64,000 nucleotides of DNA from Bacillota bacterium (GTDB lineage: Bacteria > Bacillota > Clostridia > Oscillospirales > Ruminococcaceae), in assembly GCA_023418925.1 (NCBI GenBank), contig JAEZYS010000007.1, positions 1-64,000 on the forward strand, read 5' to 3'. Under the pieces are notes generated by a model. It searched no databases and had not been told where the DNA came from. It saw only the letters and a list, made by a program, of their open reading frames with translations. Made by a program: the position numbers and the translations under genes. Of the stretch, positions 51,770-60,288 are shown one piece after another; the stretch's first letter is position 1; each line of letters starts with the position of its first letter.

Positions 51770-52282
51770 ATGGATTTTTTATTATTAATAATAGGATTGA
51801 TATTTATTGTGGTAATGTTATTAATGGCAAGGCATTATAATAAGAAATTTGATGAATTACAACAGTTACGCCGCAGTACTGCCTTTAAATATGGATTTTT
51901 CATTCTCGTAACTTATAATTTCATTGATTCTATGCTTAAAGAAAAAGGCTATATATGGTGTGATTTTACTGACAGTTTCATGATCGGACTTATGCTGTGC
52001 ATGTTCTTTATAACATTATACCTTATAATAACAGATTCATATGTCTGCAAACATGATAACGCAAAAGCATATTACGTTTTTATGTACTTCATTGCTATTC
52101 TGGGAGTTGCCAGTATAATAACATTAATTTCACATGTGGTAAATACCGGAATATTTATAGAGGGCATGTTATCTCAGAGCTTTATTCTGATTATTCTGAA
52201 TATCATGTATCTTATAGTTGCTGTTACATATATTATAAAATACATTTGTGATAAGAAATCCAAGGAAAAAATTACAGAATAA
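51770..52282 (+). CDS. Four-TM membrane protein, second paralogue
   Basis: 170 residues from the ATG at 51770, with an identical ribosome-binding region to its neighbour. It shares the KKFDE.QQL.RS loop, ILVTYNFIDS and the WCDFTDSF segment. The two proteins have diverged clearly outside these blocks while the 34-bp upstream repeat is exact, so the upstream region may be under selection or was recently homogenised. Confidence 0.75.
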   Translation: MDFLLLIIGLIFIVVMLLMARHYNKKFDELQQLRRSTAFKYGFFILVTYNFIDSMLKEKGYIWCDFTDSFMIGLMLCMFFITLYLIITDSYVCKHDNAKAYYVFMYFIAILGVASIITLISHVVNTGIFIEGMLSQSFILIILNIMYLIVAVTYIIKYICDKKSKEKITE

Positions 52283-52357
52283 GATTTTATTGGCTTAGCA
52301 ATTGGTTATTCTGATTAAGATGTTACCGCATTTCCATAGTTTAGTAATATTTATAGT

Positions 52358-52402
52358 AAAAAAGCAATATCACTACGTCAACCGTAGCAATACTGCTTTT
52401 AA
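52358..52402 (-). terminator. Terminator of the unknown gene 52412-53047
   Basis: A stem of about 18 bp with mismatches (AAAAGCAGTATTGCTACG paired with CGTAGTGATATTGCTTTT), followed leftwards by TTTACT. It may also serve the convergent genes. Confidence 0.75.
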
Positions 52403-52411
52403 ATACTTATT

Positions 52412-53047
52412 TTATAACAATGCGCTTACATCAGTATACTTAGAAAGGTCATCAACTACCAAAGTGTGATTATCCTTGTAAATAATCCTTACCATGTTTA
52501 CGCCCTTCATTCCGGAAGGTGCATCTGCCCTTACAACGCCAATCCAAAAATCCTTGCCTGTGAGGCAAACTCCTGCGGCATCACCCTTATAAGCAGAAAA
52601 AACATTAACAACTTCAAACCATGTATCAGATGTCACGTTTATGCCCTTAATGCTTGTACGGCTTCTGTTCTGCTGAAGTTCAGCGTCAAAAGTGCCGTTC
52701 ACAGGGATAGAAATTCCAACGGTTCCTACTGAACGCTCAACCTTTATTCCGGAAAATAACTCTTTTAAATTACCCGAAACGTCTTCCAACTGTTCACAGG
52801 TTGCGTTAACGCAGTTTAATCCGTCTGTAAGGGTCTTATAAAGTCTTGCAGCAACCTTTCTCGGAATTTTATCCTCACCAAGACACATAGACTTTTTTTC
52901 TTCTTCTGTCATGGACTCAAGAATTTCTTCCTTCCAGTTGCGGAAATATTTTAAATCCTTCAAAGAATCAAGAACATATGAATACTGTATAGTATGGAGA
53001 ATATCACCTATATTCTGAACAGGTGCTCCTGCATTTGTAGAACCCAT
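52412..53047 (-). CDS. Conserved-looking protein of unknown function
   Basis: 211 residues, no signal peptide or membrane helix. The N-terminal half is helical (about 10-100, DSLKDLKYFRNWKEEILESM). The C-terminal half is beta-rich (120-211), with 'TWFEVVNVFSAYKGDAAGVCLTG' in parts and 'MVRIIYKDNHTLVVDDLS'. I do not recognise the family. It has its own promoter, a 144-nt leader filled by element B, and GGGGAG 6 bp before the start. Confidence 0.7.
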   Translation of the reverse strand: MGSTNAGAPVQNIGDILHTIQYSYVLDSLKDLKYFRNWKEEILESMTEEEKKSMCLGEDKIPRKVAARLYKTLTDGLNCVNATCEQLEDVSGNLKELFSGIKVERSVGTVGISIPVNGTFDAELQQNRSRTSIKGINVTSDTWFEVVNVFSAYKGDAAGVCLTGKDFWIGVVRADAPSGMKGVNMVRIIYKDNHTLVVDDLSKYTDVSALL

Positions 53048-53060
53048 TTAAACTCCCCTT

Positions 53061-53156
53061 CCTTTCTGCTATTTGTTACGGTCGTCATTTCTTAATTTCT
53101 GCTTCTGTTATTTGTAGAAAACAAACAAATAGCTGCGTGAAAAGTTTTCTCAAGCC
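53061..53156 (-). repeat. Structured 5' leader element, member B (before gene 52412-53047)
   Basis: Read leftwards: an imperfect H1 ending TTTTCACGC, outer stem GCTATTTGTT/AACAAATAGC (10 bp perfect), an inner arm with AACAGAAGCAGAAATT, then AGAAAGGAAGGGGAG ahead of the start codon at 53047. A sigma-A promoter 42 bp upstream (53226-53198) places the element inside the gene's transcribed leader. Confidence 0.6.
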
Positions 53157-53197
53157 AAACTTTTTCACCACAAATATATATTTTCTAATCATGTAAT

Positions 53198-53226
53198 AGT
53201 ATATCCTGTACTTTTCTGAAAGTCAA
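53198..53226 (-). promoter_or_regulatory. Sigma-A promoter of gene 52412-53047
   Basis: Minus strand TTGACT (53226-53221), 17 bp, TATACT (53203-53198). The rest of the 348-bp gap to rpiB is AT-rich and holds element B and the rpiB promoter. Confidence 0.78.
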
Positions 53227-53313
53227 GATTATATGCGTTTTTATTGGCAAAAATAATTTTTATATTATTCAAATAATATTTTGCCATGTTTAATCAAATT
53301 TTATAAAATGGGG

Positions 53314-53342
53314 TTGAATGAAAGTAACAAACATGATATAAT
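53314..53342 (+). promoter_or_regulatory. Sigma-A promoter of rpiB-upp
   Basis: TTGAAT (53314-53319), 17 bp, TATAAT (53337-53342). Confidence 0.75.
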
Positions 53343-53395
53343 TATTGAATAACCAGCGACTTTTTCATATTTTTTCAGAAAGGCGAGATTGACAA

Positions 53396-53851
53396 ATGAT
53401 AGCTATTGGCAGTGATCATGCTGGATTTTTATTAAAACAAGAAGTAATTTCGTATCTAAAGGAAAATAACATTGATTTCATAGAAATGGGTTGTATGGAT
53501 GGCTCAAGCTGTGATTACCCACTTGTTGCAAAGGAAGTATGCGACTGTATCAACAGTAAAAAAGCTGATATAGGTATTCTTATATGCGGAACAGGGCTTG
53601 GAATATCTATGGCTGCAAATAAAATCAATGGTATTCGTGCTGCTGTATGCACAGACACATATATGGCAAAATATACAAGGCTTCATAATGATGCTAACGT
53701 CCTTTGTATGGGCGGAAGAGTAATCGGTGCAGGTTCTGCCTGTGAAATTGTAGATGCGTTTTTAAACAACAGCTTTGAAGGTGGCCGCCATCAGAGAAGA
53801 GTTGACCAGATTACACAGCTGGAATCAGAAACAGCTAAAATTAAAATGTAA
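53396..53851 (+). CDS. rpiB: Ribose-5-phosphate isomerase B
   Basis: 151 residues of the RpiB/LacAB family. 'IGSDHAGFLLK' opens it, Cys in ILICGTGLGISMAANK is the catalytic base region, and 'HNDANVLCMGGRVIG' is the second signature. It interconverts ribose 5-phosphate and ribulose 5-phosphate. It is 20 bp upstream of upp, a common pairing that links pentose phosphate to nucleotide salvage. Confidence 0.94.
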   Translation: MIAIGSDHAGFLLKQEVISYLKENNIDFIEMGCMDGSSCDYPLVAKEVCDCINSKKADIGILICGTGLGISMAANKINGIRAAVCTDTYMAKYTRLHNDANVLCMGGRVIGAGSACEIVDAFLNNSFEGGRHQRRVDQITQLESETAKIKM

Positions 53852-53871
53852 TTTATTCGGGAGGATATATT

Positions 53872-54501
53872 ATGAATAACGTTAAAATTATCGAACACCC
53901 ACTTGTACAGCACAAAATATCATTACTGCGGGATGTAAACACTGGTTCAAAGGAATTCAGAGAGCTTGTTTCTGAAACAGCTATGCTTATCTGCTATGAA
54001 GCAACAAGAGATCTTCCTCTTAAAACAGTTGAGGTTCAGACACCTCTTGCAATTGCTAAAACAAAGGTTATTTCAGGCAGAAAGCTTGCATTCGTTCCTA
54101 TTTTAAGGGCTGGTCTCGGAATGGTTGAAGGTGCTGTTAAGCTCGTTCCTGCTGCTAAGATTGGTCATATCGGTGCTTTCAGAGATCCTGAAACAAAGAA
54201 TGCTGTTGATTACTACAGCAAGCTTCCTTTTGATATTGCTGAACGTGATGTTATTATTACTGATATTATGCTTGCAACAGGCGGTACTGCTGTCAAGTCA
54301 ATTGATATTGTCAAGAAAGCCGGCGCAAAGAGCATTAAGATCATGTGTATTATTGCTTCAAAGCAGGGCATTGAAGCTGTAACAAATTCTCACCCTGATG
54401 TAGAAATCTACTGTGGAACTATTGATGAAGATCTCAATGATCAGTCATATATCGTTCCTGGTTTGGGTGATGCAGGAGACAGAGTTTTCGGAACTAAGTA
54501 A
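53872..54501 (+). CDS. upp: Uracil phosphoribosyltransferase
   Basis: 209 residues. It makes UMP from uracil and PRPP. The PRPP loop is 'VIITDIMLATGGTAVKSID', with 'PILRAGLGMVEG' upstream and the uracil-binding ending 'YIVPGLGDAGDRVFGTK'. GGGAGG lies 9 bp before the start. Transcribed with rpiB. Confidence 0.96.
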   Translation: MNNVKIIEHPLVQHKISLLRDVNTGSKEFRELVSETAMLICYEATRDLPLKTVEVQTPLAIAKTKVISGRKLAFVPILRAGLGMVEGAVKLVPAAKIGHIGAFRDPETKNAVDYYSKLPFDIAERDVIITDIMLATGGTAVKSIDIVKKAGAKSIKIMCIIASKQGIEAVTNSHPDVEIYCGTIDEDLNDQSYIVPGLGDAGDRVFGTK

Positions 54502-54540
54502 GAATAAATATATTTCTGAAAATACAATAATATAAATTAA

Positions 54541-54606
54541 TACAACAGTCTGTATTTGCAGTTTAATTTCGGCGGCATTAAATTGTAACAGGCTGTTGTT
54601 GATTGA
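54541..54606 (+). terminator. Probable terminator of rpiB-upp
   Basis: A long interrupted hairpin: CAACAGTCTGT pairs with CAGGCTGTTG across an inner ATT-rich stem (TTTAAT/ATTAAA) and loop TTCGGCGG. The tail TTGATTGATAATTATTT is only partly T-rich. Confidence 0.4.
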
Positions 54607-54639
54607 TAATTATTTAGCAGCCGTCGGGATAAGGAGTTT

Positions 54640-54739
54640 ACGTGAAAATACTTTTCACGTCGCTATTTGTACCTTTTCCGAAAATAATACAGCAGAAATC
54701 TTGCTTTGTAAATTTGAAACAAATAGCAGAAAGGAATGG
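54640..54739 (+). repeat. Structured 5' leader element, member C (before glmS)
   Basis: H1 ACGTGAAAA/TTTTCACGT (54640-54648 with 54652-54660, perfect, 3-nt loop), outer stem GCTATTTGT/ACAAATAGC (54662-54670 with 54719-54727), an inner arm with CCTTTTCCG and CAGCAGAAAT, and 3' end AGAAAGGAATGG (54728-54739), which is the glmS ribosome-binding region. CCTTTTC in the inner arm could pair with GAAAGG of that site, an alternative fold that would hide it. Confidence 0.6.
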
Positions 54740-54747
54740 AGATTTTT

Positions 54748-56574
54748 ATGTGTGGAATTGTAGGATATGTTGGCAATGATAACAGCGTTGATATTCTTGT
54801 TCAAGGCTTGAAAAAGCTTGAATACAGAGGTTACGATTCTGCCGGAATTGCTGTTTTTGACGGAGAAAAAATTAAAACTGTCAAGGCTAAGGGAAAAATC
54901 AATGATGGCCTTTGTGCAAAGCTAAGCAGTGATTTAAAAATATCAGCTACCAGTGGTATTGGGCACACCAGATGGGCTACTCACGGTGAACCTTCTGATA
55001 TTAATTCACACCCAATCGGCAATGAAAGAATTTCTATTGTCCATAATGGTATTATAGAAAACTATCGTGATATAAAGTCTTTCCTTATAAGCAAGGGATA
55101 TGGCTTTGAAAGTGAAACAGATACTGAAACTGTTGCAAAGCTGATTGACTATTATTATAACGGTGACCCTGTTGAAGCTATTTCAAAGGCTGTAAGTGAA
55201 ATAGAAGGCGCATATGCTTTAGGCATAATTTTCAGAGAACATAGAAATACTGTCTATGCTGTCAGAAAAGAAAGTCCTCTTATTGTTGGTGCAGGTGAAA
55301 GTGAAAGTTTCATCGCATCTGATATCACAGCAATACTTAACAGAACAAGGAATTATTACCTACTTGAGCAGAATGAAATTGCTTGTCTGAATAATGATGG
55401 TATTTCTTTCTATGATTTACATGGTTCAGAAATAACAAAAGAACTAAAAACTGCTGACTGGGACATAGAGGCTGCACAAAAGGGCGGCTATGAGCATTTC
55501 ATGCTTAAGGAAATACATGAACAGCCTGCAGCAGTAAGAAATACTGTATCTCCAAGAGTTAAGGATGGTCTTCCTGATTTATCAGAGTGCGGACTAACTG
55601 ACGAAATGATTGACAGTTATAAAAATATCTACATAGTTGGATGTGGTTCAGCTATGCATGCAGGAGTTGTTGCAAAGTATGTTATTGAAGATCTTGCAAG
55701 AGTGCCTGTTACTGTTGACATAGCATCTGAATTCAGATACAGAAACCCACTTGTTACTAAGGATGATCTTGTAATCATTATTTCACAGTCAGGTGAAACA
55801 GCTGATACCCTTGCAGCATTGAAGCTTTGTAATCAGGTTGGTGCTGATACACTTGCTATTGTAAATGTTGTCGGCTCATCAATTGCAAGAGAAGCAAAAA
55901 TGGTTATGTACACAAATGCAGGCCCTGAAATATCTGTAGCTTCCACAAAGGCTTACGCTGTTCAGATTGCCTTTATGTACATCATTGCTTTCAAAATTGC
56001 TTTGGTTAAAAAGAAAATCAGCGAAGATAAGTGCAGAAGCCTTACTTCCGATCTACTTCATATGCCTGAAAAAATTGAGCATTGCCTGAAAAATAAGGAG
56101 CAATATCAATTTGTATCATCAAAGATTATGAATGCTGAAAGCTTACTTTATATAGGTAGAGGACTTGACTATGCACTAAGTATGGAAGGTTCATTGAAGC
56201 TTAAAGAAATCTCCTATATACACAGTGAATCATATGCTGCCGGAGAGCTTAAGCACGGTACAATTTCTCTGATCATACAGGATACCCCTGTAATTGCTGT
56301 TGCAACACAGCGTAAGCTTTTTGATAAAACAGCTTCAAATGTTAAGGAAGTCAAGAGCAGAGGCGCTAAAGTAATTATGATCTGCCATGAAGGTATGAAC
56401 GTTGAAACTGAAAGCGTAGATTACAGAGTTGATCTTCCATCTGTTAGCGATGATATACTTATGCCGATGGTTACTGTTGTTCCTCTCCAGATGATTGCAT
56501 ACTATACATCTGTCCTCAGAGGCTGCGATGTAGATATGCCTAGAAATCTTGCAAAATCTGTTACTGTAGAATAA
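54748..56574 (+). CDS. glmS: Glutamine-fructose-6-phosphate aminotransferase
   Basis: 608 residues from the ATG at 54748, chosen because the Cys after Met (MCGIVGYVG) is the catalytic nucleophile of the glutaminase domain. Two SIS isomerase domains follow, with 'YKNIYIVGCGSAMHAG', 'SQSGETADTLAAL' and 'LKEISYIHSESYAAGELKHG' in parts, and the usual ending 'DMPRNLAKSVTVE'. It makes glucosamine 6-phosphate for peptidoglycan and other amino sugars. Many Firmicutes control this gene with the glmS ribozyme. I cannot find that ribozyme's core here; element C occupies the leader instead. Confidence 0.97.
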   Translation: MCGIVGYVGNDNSVDILVQGLKKLEYRGYDSAGIAVFDGEKIKTVKAKGKINDGLCAKLSSDLKISATSGIGHTRWATHGEPSDINSHPIGNERISIVHNGIIENYRDIKSFLISKGYGFESETDTETVAKLIDYYYNGDPVEAISKAVSEIEGAYALGIIFREHRNTVYAVRKESPLIVGAGESESFIASDITAILNRTRNYYLLEQNEIACLNNDGISFYDLHGSEITKELKTADWDIEAAQKGGYEHFMLKEIHEQPAAVRNTVSPRVKDGLPDLSECGLTDEMIDSYKNIYIVGCGSAMHAGVVAKYVIEDLARVPVTVDIASEFRYRNPLVTKDDLVIIISQSGETADTLAALKLCNQVGADTLAIVNVVGSSIAREAKMVMYTNAGPEISVASTKAYAVQIAFMYIIAFKIALVKKKISEDKCRSLTSDLLHMPEKIEHCLKNKEQYQFVSSKIMNAESLLYIGRGLDYALSMEGSLKLKEISYIHSESYAAGELKHGTISLIIQDTPVIAVATQRKLFDKTASNVKEVKSRGAKVIMICHEGMNVETESVDYRVDLPSVSDDILMPMVTVVPLQMIAYYTSVLRGCDVDMPRNLAKSVTVE

Positions 56575-56594
56575 AAAAGGAAACGGGAAATTAA

Positions 56595-57551
56595 ATGCAG
56601 AAAGAACAATTAATATCCGTTGTTGTTCCATGCTACAACGAACAGGATGTATTACCGATGTTTTACGAAGAAATAACAAAGGTAACAGACAAAATGAAAG
56701 AAGAGCATGGTTATCTTAACTTTGAATATCTTTTTGTAAATGATGGCTCAAAAGATATTACACTTGATATTTTAAGGGACTATTCCGAAAAAGATAGTCG
56801 TGTAAGGTATGTTTCATTTTCAAGGAATTTTGGCAAAGAAGCTGCAATGATTGCAGGGCTTGAAAGTGCAAAAGGTGATTATGTTGTTTTGCTTGACGCT
56901 GATTTACAGCACCCGCCTGAATTTATTCCGCAGATGTATGAGTATGTATCATCAGGCGCTTATGATTGTGCAGCAACAAGAAGAATATCAAGAAAAGGTC
57001 AGCCGAAGCTGCTTTCTTTCTTTGCAAGATCATTCTATAAAGTCATAAACAAGATATCACAGACTCAAATAGTTGATGGTGCTCAGGATTTCAGATTCAT
57101 GACAAGGCAGATGGTTGATGCTATAATCAATATGCCTGAATACAGCCGTTTTTCAAAGGGAATTTTCAGTTGGGTAGGATTCAATACAAAGTACATTGAA
57201 TATGAAAATGTTGAACGTGCTGCCGGAACAACAAAATGGTCATTCTGGAAGTTGTTCAAATACTCACTTGAAGGTATTTTTGCTTTCTCTACCGCTCCCC
57301 TTGCAGTATCATCAGTCACAGGTGTATTATCCTGCTTTATAGGATTTGTAATGCTGATATGGATAATTGTAAAGCTGATTGCAAAAATGTATATTGCAGT
57401 CTATACCCCGATATTATGTGCATTGTTCCTTCTCGGAGGCTTACAGCTATTCTGTATCGGAATACTTGGCCAGTATCTTTCAAGAACATATCTTGAAGTA
57501 AAATCCCGTCCTAAATATATAGTCAAGGAAACAGAAAAAACTGAAAGATAA
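56595..57551 (+). CDS. GT2 glycosyltransferase with two C-terminal membrane helices
   Basis: 318 residues. GT-A fold: 'SVVVPCYNEQDVLPMF', the DXD-type 'LLDADLQHPPE' and 'GAQDFRFMTRQ'. Two membrane helices lie at about 231-255 and 268-293, then a basic tail. It is the DPM1/GtrB/ArnC type that moves a sugar from a nucleotide donor to polyprenyl phosphate on the inner face of the membrane. The donor sugar is unknown. It is 20 bp after glmS and may share its transcript, tying amino-sugar supply to envelope sugar transfer. Confidence 0.9.
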   Translation: MQKEQLISVVVPCYNEQDVLPMFYEEITKVTDKMKEEHGYLNFEYLFVNDGSKDITLDILRDYSEKDSRVRYVSFSRNFGKEAAMIAGLESAKGDYVVLLDADLQHPPEFIPQMYEYVSSGAYDCAATRRISRKGQPKLLSFFARSFYKVINKISQTQIVDGAQDFRFMTRQMVDAIINMPEYSRFSKGIFSWVGFNTKYIEYENVERAAGTTKWSFWKLFKYSLEGIFAFSTAPLAVSSVTGVLSCFIGFVMLIWIIVKLIAKMYIAVYTPILCALFLLGGLQLFCIGILGQYLSRTYLEVKSRPKYIVKETEKTER

Positions 57552-57554
57552 AAT

Positions 57555-57590
57555 AAGCAGCACCGATTCACTGGTGCTGCTTTTCTTTTA
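57555..57590. terminator. Bidirectional terminator between GT2 gene and DUF4190 gene
   Basis: Perfect 10-bp stem AAGCAGCACC/GGTGCTGCTT, T-rich on both sides (TTCTTTTA rightward, ATTTTATC leftward). Confidence 0.85.
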
Positions 57591-58292
57591 CTTTTCTATT
57601 GTGTAATCGCCAATCTTCATTCCGTCAAACCATTCTGGAAAATCATCATAATATTCATCATAGAGATCTTCATATTGTTCAGGTGCGCTATCCTCCAGAT
57701 ACTCCATTATAGAAGACATATTCAATATTACTATTATAAGTAACAGAATAGGTGCTACAATTCCAATTATTGAAGTAACAATTCCTGCTGTTGAAATACC
57801 TTTTCCAACAGGAAGATGTTTGCACTTAAATACTACACCAAGAACAATACCGATAATAGGCAAGAGCCAAAATACAGGGGAAATAAACATAAAGATTCCT
57901 GCTGCAATTGAGATTATACCTAAAACAAGTGAAGCTACTGCCATGCCTGTTCCATTTGATTTTGGATAAACTGCAGGCTGAGCACCATATGGAGAGTTCT
58001 GCTGATAATTCTGATATGGCTGCTGGTACATATTTGGCTGTACAGAGTTATTGTATCCCTGCTGCTGATAAGGCTGTTGATATGTTTGCTGTGATTGCTG
58101 CTGATATGGCTGTTGGTATTGCTGTTGATTATTATAGGAATACTGATTGTAAGGATCACTATTTTGCTGTGACTGATTATTTTGTGTAAATTCAGAATAG
58201 TTTTGATTTCCGTCATATTGCTGGGAATTTAAATTCTTCTGTTCATTTAAATTATTCTGAGAATTCATATCCTGAGGATTATTTTCACTCAT
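57588..58292 (-). CDS. DUF4190-type membrane protein with Q/N-rich N-terminus
   Basis: 234 residues from the ATG at 58292, set by AAAGGAG 7 bp upstream; an in-frame ATG at 58337 lacks one. Residues 1-110 are mostly Gln, Asn, Tyr, Ser and Pro, with YQQPYQQQ-type repeats. Then 'GMAVASLVLGIISIAAGIF' and 'GKGISTAGIVTSIIGIVAP' mark the DUF4190 pair of membrane hairpins, and the acidic C-terminus (DLYDEYYDDFPEWF) follows. Function unknown. The tail resembles that of gene 5215-6414 in composition only. Confidence 0.78.
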   Translation of the reverse strand: MSENNPQDMNSQNNLNEQKNLNSQQYDGNQNYSEFTQNNQSQQNSDPYNQYSYNNQQQYQQPYQQQSQQTYQQPYQQQGYNNSVQPNMYQQPYQNYQQNSPYGAQPAVYPKSNGTGMAVASLVLGIISIAAGIFMFISPVFWLLPIIGIVLGVVFKCKHLPVGKGISTAGIVTSIIGIVAPILLLIIVILNMSSIMEYLEDSAPEQYEDLYDEYYDDFPEWFDGMKIGDYTIEK

Positions 58293-58400
58293 AGTTACTC
58301 TCCTTTTGTTATGTAATAATATATTAATATAATACAATATTTAATAATAAATTACAACAATTTATTATTACTTTTGTAATCAATAACAATTATTAAATAA

Positions 58401-58443
58401 CAAAGTTGGCAGTACTGTGCATATTAACAATACTGCCAACTTG
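58401..58443 (-). terminator. Terminator of the Big_2 repeat protein gene
   Basis: Perfect 12-bp stem AAGTTGGCAGTA/TACTGCCAACTT (58403-58414 with 58431-58442) with leftward tail TGTTATTTAA. Confidence 0.75.
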
Positions 58444-58452
58444 TATTATGTT

Positions 58453-60162
58453 TTAAAACAATTTTCCGTTAAGACCATCTGCAACCTTTGACTCATCAGG
58501 TGTCACTGGAACTAACATGTAAACCTGCTGATTGCTGCTTGTTGTTAATGTTCTTATTTCATCAGTTGAAACCTGCTTTGTAGGTGCTGTGCTATAAATT
58601 GCATAGTAATTGCAAACCTTAGTAAATGCTCTTATCTTATCATTTCTTTCAACAAAATTGCAGTTAACTGTAGGTACAATCATATATGTATACTTACTTG
58701 TAACAGAATCATAGCTGTAAATCACCTTATCAGTAGATGCAGGCAACTTGTTTGGATATGTTGCAAGAACCTGATAATAGCTACCTGTTCCGGCATTATT
58801 CTTATCAGCGGCTACTATATTGTCATATCTTGCTGTATCATAGTTGTAAGGTAAAAGAATATATCTGTAAATTGTCTGATTTGTCTGTGAATCAATAAAT
58901 GTCCATGTCATTACAACATCTGTATAATACTTCTTTGTTGGATAAGAGTTGTAAATTGTCCAGTACTCATAAGAGTTTGTGTACTTTGCAACTTCAGTAT
59001 TGTATTTAGCTTCATCATATCCTGAAGGTAAAAGTACATATCTTGTTGAATTAGTGCCATTTACGTAAGTTGTAAATGTTTTTACAGAATCCCCTGTTGC
59101 TCTGTATGTAGGGTTTGAAGAGTATACTGTATAGTAGTTATAGCTACCTGCATTTGCGGCAAAAAGCGTATTTACATATGCAATATCATAACCATAAGGC
59201 ACAAGCATGTATCTCTTAGTATATGAATTAACTTGGTATTCTATAACACTGTCTGTTGAGAGAGCCTTTGAAGGATATGTAGACAGTACAGTATAGTAAC
59301 TCTGTGTGCCATTTACAGTAACTGTAATATTCTTGTAAATTGCGTTGTTATCAGTTCTGTAAAGCTTCATTGTAGTTGTTCCTGCTTTGAGGCCCTTGAT
59401 GCTTACATCAACATAGCTTCCGTTCCAGTTTCCGAGAGTTGCTGATGCAACTGTAGCATCTGAGAATGAAACTGCCAACTTATTTGCAACTGTTGAATAT
59501 GCAGAAATTGATGTTGTGCTTCCTGTATTTACAGTTGTGCTTGTTGTTGAAGTAATAATAGAACCTGAAGTCTGATTATTATTGTCTGTTGCACCGTCAA
59601 CAGTTACATAAATATACTTATAGATTGACGTATAATTCTTGAAGTAAACCTTGATCTTTGCTGTTCCAGGTCCGATAGCCTTAATTTTAAGGTCAATATC
59701 GTTGCCACTGAACGAGCTTTCCCATGTTGCCTTTGCTACACTCTTATCAGTTGTTGTAACCTTAAGTGCATGCGAGCCCTTGGCTGTAATTGTAACAAAT
59801 TCTGAGTCTCCGCTTTCAAGAGAAACCTCTGAATCTGTTGCTGAAAGTCTTCCATAAAGAACCTTAACCTTGCAGCTTACCTTGGTGCTTCCTACCTTAG
59901 CATATATGTAACATGTTCCTGCTGACTTTCCTACTACTCGTCCTTTTGTTGAAACAGTAGCAATGGATTTATCAGAAGATGACCAAGTTGGTGTGCTTGA
60001 AGTACCTCTGACTTTCAGAGTTGTTGCATAGCCTTTTGTCAAAGAAATGCTTGAATAATTTAATGATATTGAAGCCGCACTTGACGGAATTGCAACAAGT
60101 GAAAATACCATCAAAACTGCAAGAAAATTACATACTGCAGCCTTAAATATTTTTTTGACCAT
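58453..60162 (-). CDS. Secreted Big_2 protein with five unrecognised C-terminal repeats
   Basis: 569 residues from the ATG at 60162, set by AAGGGGGC upstream. A signal peptide (about 1-30, ending PSSAAS) leads to three beta-sandwich segments of Big_2 (bacterial Ig-like 2) type. The first has 'WSSSDKSIATVSTKGRVVGKSAGT' features, and each of the next two ends 'IYK.I.VTV'. From about 289 to the end there are five repeats of 52-63 residues with the pattern 'YYxVYSxxPTK...TDxV......RYxLLPxGYDxAxYN'. No cell-wall anchor is seen. It may bind surfaces or carbohydrates; that is a guess. Confidence 0.8.
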   Translation of the reverse strand: MVKKIFKAAVCNFLAVLMVFSLVAIPSSAASISLNYSSISLTKGYATTLKVRGTSSTPTWSSSDKSIATVSTKGRVVGKSAGTCYIYAKVGSTKVSCKVKVLYGRLSATDSEVSLESGDSEFVTITAKGSHALKVTTTDKSVAKATWESSFSGNDIDLKIKAIGPGTAKIKVYFKNYTSIYKYIYVTVDGATDNNNQTSGSIITSTTSTTVNTGSTTSISAYSTVANKLAVSFSDATVASATLGNWNGSYVDVSIKGLKAGTTTMKLYRTDNNAIYKNITVTVNGTQSYYTVLSTYPSKALSTDSVIEYQVNSYTKRYMLVPYGYDIAYVNTLFAANAGSYNYYTVYSSNPTYRATGDSVKTFTTYVNGTNSTRYVLLPSGYDEAKYNTEVAKYTNSYEYWTIYNSYPTKKYYTDVVMTWTFIDSQTNQTIYRYILLPYNYDTARYDNIVAADKNNAGTGSYYQVLATYPNKLPASTDKVIYSYDSVTSKYTYMIVPTVNCNFVERNDKIRAFTKVCNYYAIYSTAPTKQVSTDEIRTLTTSSNQQVYMLVPVTPDESKVADGLNGKLF

Positions 60163-60194
60163 TTTTAATAGCCCCCTTAATAACTTATGATTTA

Positions 60195-60223
60195 ATATTA
60201 TCATTACAAAAACCATAAGTCAA
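60195..60223 (-). promoter_or_regulatory. Sigma-A promoter of the Big_2 repeat protein
   Basis: Minus strand TTGACT (60223-60218), 17 bp, TAATAT (60200-60195). Confidence 0.7.
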
Positions 60224-60288
60224 GGAAAATTGAAGAACAATACTATTACAAATAGTGACAAATCAGTTACACTTATACAATATTAAAA

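Noticed and set aside
54502..54747. glmS ribozyme expected upstream of glmS
   Set aside because: I looked for the conserved ribozyme core near the start of the leader and did not find it. The leader instead holds a terminator-like hairpin and element C.
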